64,000 bases of DNA, from contig JACKJS010000001.1 of the NCBI GenBank assembly GCA_020637815.1, positions 1,520,871-1,584,870 on the forward strand, read 5' to 3'. Below are positions 62,877 through 64,000 of this stretch, piece after piece (positions within the stretch are counted from its first letter, which is position 1; the number at the start of each line of letters is the position of its first letter). The position numbers and the translations under genes are program-made. The notes beneath the pieces were generated by a model. It was not told where the DNA came from. It searched no databases and saw only the letters and a program-made list of their open reading frames with translations. Source of the DNA: Hyphomicrobiaceae bacterium (GTDB lineage: Bacteria; Pseudomonadota; Alphaproteobacteria; Rhizobiales; Methyloligellaceae).

Positions 62877-63383
62877 CTAGGCGCCGAGCGCGGCCATGAA
62901 TGGCGTATCCGGATAGACGAGTAGTCCCGCGGCCGCGAGGGCGATGCCATAGGGCACGCCCTCCTTGGAATCGTGCAGCCGGGTGATCCACTGTTGCGAA
63001 TAGAGTGTCGCCGGGAGCGGCAGGGAACGCATGAACAGCAGCACGAGCGTCAACGCACCGCCGAATACCGCGGCGTAGATGGCGTAGGCGAACATCTGCT
63101 CCGGCCCCAGCCACAGGCAAGTGGCCGCGAAGAACTTGGCATCTCCGCCTCCAATCCACCCCATCGAGTACAGTCCAAACGTAACGACGAGAGCACCGAA
63201 AGCCAGTGCGACTTGGACCCCGGCGGCGCCCCACCCAATGCCTACGAGCGGTGCGAGCAGCGCGAACCCGGCGACCAGCGCAAGCGATATCCAGTTAGGC
63301 AGGGTCATCGAAAACAGGTCGTAGGCTGCCGCGAAAGCCATCGCCAACGGAAAGATCGAGATAATGAGTAGGTTGGTCACCAT
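62877..63383 (-). CDS. cpaA: Prepilin peptidase CpaA (TadV)
   Basis: A 168-residue integral membrane aspartic protease (A24 family) that cleaves the Flp prepilin leader. Catalytic aspartates are in AAYDLFSMTLPNW and GGGDAKFFAA. About five to six helices are present. MVTNLLIISIFPL at 63383 is chosen as start; the longer open frame upstream is hydrophilic and contains a 21-base tandem repeat. It lies 203 bases upstream of cpaB on the same strand, in a gap with no pilin gene. Confidence 0.9.
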   Translation of the reverse strand: MVTNLLIISIFPLAMAFAAAYDLFSMTLPNWISLALVAGFALLAPLVGIGWGAAGVQVALAFGALVVTFGLYSMGWIGGGDAKFFAATCLWLGPEQMFAYAIYAAVFGGALTLVLLFMRSLPLPATLYSQQWITRLHDSKEGVPYGIALAAAGLLVYPDTPFMAALGA

Positions 63384-63452
63384 TCGCCGTAACGTCCTAG
63401 CATCGCGCTCCAGACCTCGCGCACGGGGACTACCCGTTGCGTGATTCCCTGC

Positions 63453-63494
63453 GAAGTCTTGCCACCAAGAGCTGAAGTCTTGCCGCCAAGAGCT
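63453..63494. repeat. Tandem 21-bp direct repeat between cpaA and the divergent pilus gene
   Basis: Two adjoining copies, 63453-63473 and 63474-63494, of the unit GAAGTCTTGCCRCCAAGAGCT differing at a single base. They lie in the 230-base divergent intergenic region of two pilus genes, so could be a duplicated protein-binding site or simple slippage. Confidence 0.85.
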
Positions 63495-63613
63495 AAAGGC
63501 GACGTTAACCGGATAGGGGCCAAACAAGGTTTGCCAATCCTTCACTTTTTGACGGTGTGATTGGCATAGACAGTCGGTCCTCATTTGAGTTGAGCGTAGA
63601 GGATAGGAAGCCA

Positions 63614-64000
63614 ATGGCATTCCCGTTTCGACCGGGCCGGCCAGCCTGCGGGCTCGGACTGGCCGCGGCTTTGGTGTGCGCGTCCATGCCGCCCGGATTG
63701 GCCGCAGGCCGGGATATCGAAGTTCTGATCGACCAAGCCATGATGCTGCGCCTGGAACGGCCCGCCGCGGAGATCGTGGTCGGCAATCCGTCGATTGCCG
63801 ACGTGTCCGTACAGAGCGGGGACACGCTGGTCCTGACCGGCAAGTCCTTCGGCGAGACCAATCTCATCGTGATGGACACGCATGGACAGCTTCTTGTGAA
63901 CCGGCGCGTGGTGGTTCAGGAACCGGACGGCGGCTTCGTGACGGTGTTCCGCGGCGTCAAGCGTGAGACTCTGCATTGCTCGCCCAACTGCGAGACACAG
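63614..64000 (+). CDS. Pilus assembly protein N-terminal domain protein (3' truncated by window end)
   Basis: The first 129 residues are visible, still open at base 64000. A signal peptide (~1-31, ending GLAAG) precedes a secretin-N/pilus-assembly domain (IDQAMMLRLERPAAEIVVGNPSIADVSV; GKSFGETNLIVMD) that is homologous to the N-domain of CpaC in the same locus. The last residues HCSPNCE resemble the C-terminus of the stand-alone family, so it probably ends within a few codons. Such genes accompany Flp pilus loci; the exact role is unknown. Confidence 0.85.
   Translation, partial: MAFPFRPGRPACGLGLAAALVCASMPPGLAAGRDIEVLIDQAMMLRLERPAAEIVVGNPSIADVSVQSGDTLVLTGKSFGETNLIVMDTHGQLLVNRRVVVQEPDGGFVTVFRGVKRETLHCSPNCETQ

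Noticed and set aside
62741..62950. Short reverse-strand frame between cpaB and cpaA as a Flp pilin
   Set aside because: The 69-residue product is Ser/Arg/Pro-rich without the hydrophobic helix and cleavage motif of Flp pilins.

Overview
The window reads as chromosomal DNA of an alphaproteobacterium, most likely of the order Hyphomicrobiales (Rhizobiales). The evidence is uniformly high GC, long open antisense frames, the order rpmH-rnpA-yidC-engB-argB, a cytochrome c gene divergent from kdsB and pheA, dnaX-ybaB-recR beside a short 4.5S SRP RNA, a DnaX lacking the full zinc-cysteine set, and a Caulobacter/rhizobium-style cpa (tad) pilus locus. The genus cannot be fixed from this sequence alone. 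There is no rRNA, CRISPR array, prophage, transposase or insertion sequence. Genes cover nearly all of the window, and the only gene-free gap over 300 bases (10095-10405) carries the rpmH promoter.

Layout. 1-10 kb: a truncated adenylate cyclase receptor; a purine-deaminase/CynX-type transporter pair divergent from a LysR regulator; tRNA-Arg(ACG); a YcgN-type Cys-cluster protein; a small lipoprotein; an orphan membrane histidine kinase; and a MerA-like flavin disulfide oxidoreductase paired with a TVP38/TMEM64 membrane protein. 10-20 kb: rpmH-rnpA-yidC, then an inserted ArsR/SRPBCC pair with its own palindromic operator, then engB, argB, a HAD nucleotidase, dapD, a DUF805 membrane protein, dapE and murI (ribosome and membrane biogenesis, arginine, lysine/diaminopimelate and peptidoglycan precursors). 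20-24 kb, reverse strand: def-fmt-truA-murJ. 24-30 kb: rmuC overlapping a small K+-channel-like gene, facing a SitABCD-type Mn/Fe ABC importer with a Mur/Fur-like palindrome at its promoter. 30-37 kb: an AmpG-like permease, recR, ybaB, dnaX, ffs, a periplasmic choloylglycine-hydrolase-like enzyme, pheA and kdsB.

37-54 kb: a membrane-anchored c-type cytochrome with three haem domains, two of them encoded by a 468-bp tandem duplication; two YejA-type peptide-binding proteins; an AraC regulator divergent from a DUF3047 protein; yejB and yejE; a cation diffusion facilitator; yejF; then an NlpC/P60 endopeptidase, a leucyl aminopeptidase, a glutathione S-transferase and a TadD-like TPR lipoprotein. 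Together the Yej genes, the two peptidases, the AmpG-like permease, murI and murJ suggest uptake and recycling of peptides and muropeptides.

54-64 kb, reverse strand: tadC-tadB-cpaF-cpaE-cpaD-cpaC-cpaB and a separate cpaA, the export machinery of a Flp-type adhesive pilus. Divergent from cpaA, and cut by the window end, is a small secretin-N-domain gene. No Flp pilin gene is visible, so it should lie outside the window.

No wholly new system stands out. The observations most worth follow-up are the triplicated cytochrome domain at the usual monohaem cytochrome locus, the Yej operon interrupted by regulatory and metal-export genes, the ArsR/SRPBCC insertion into the rnpA-yidC-engB cluster, and the rmuC-channel pair.
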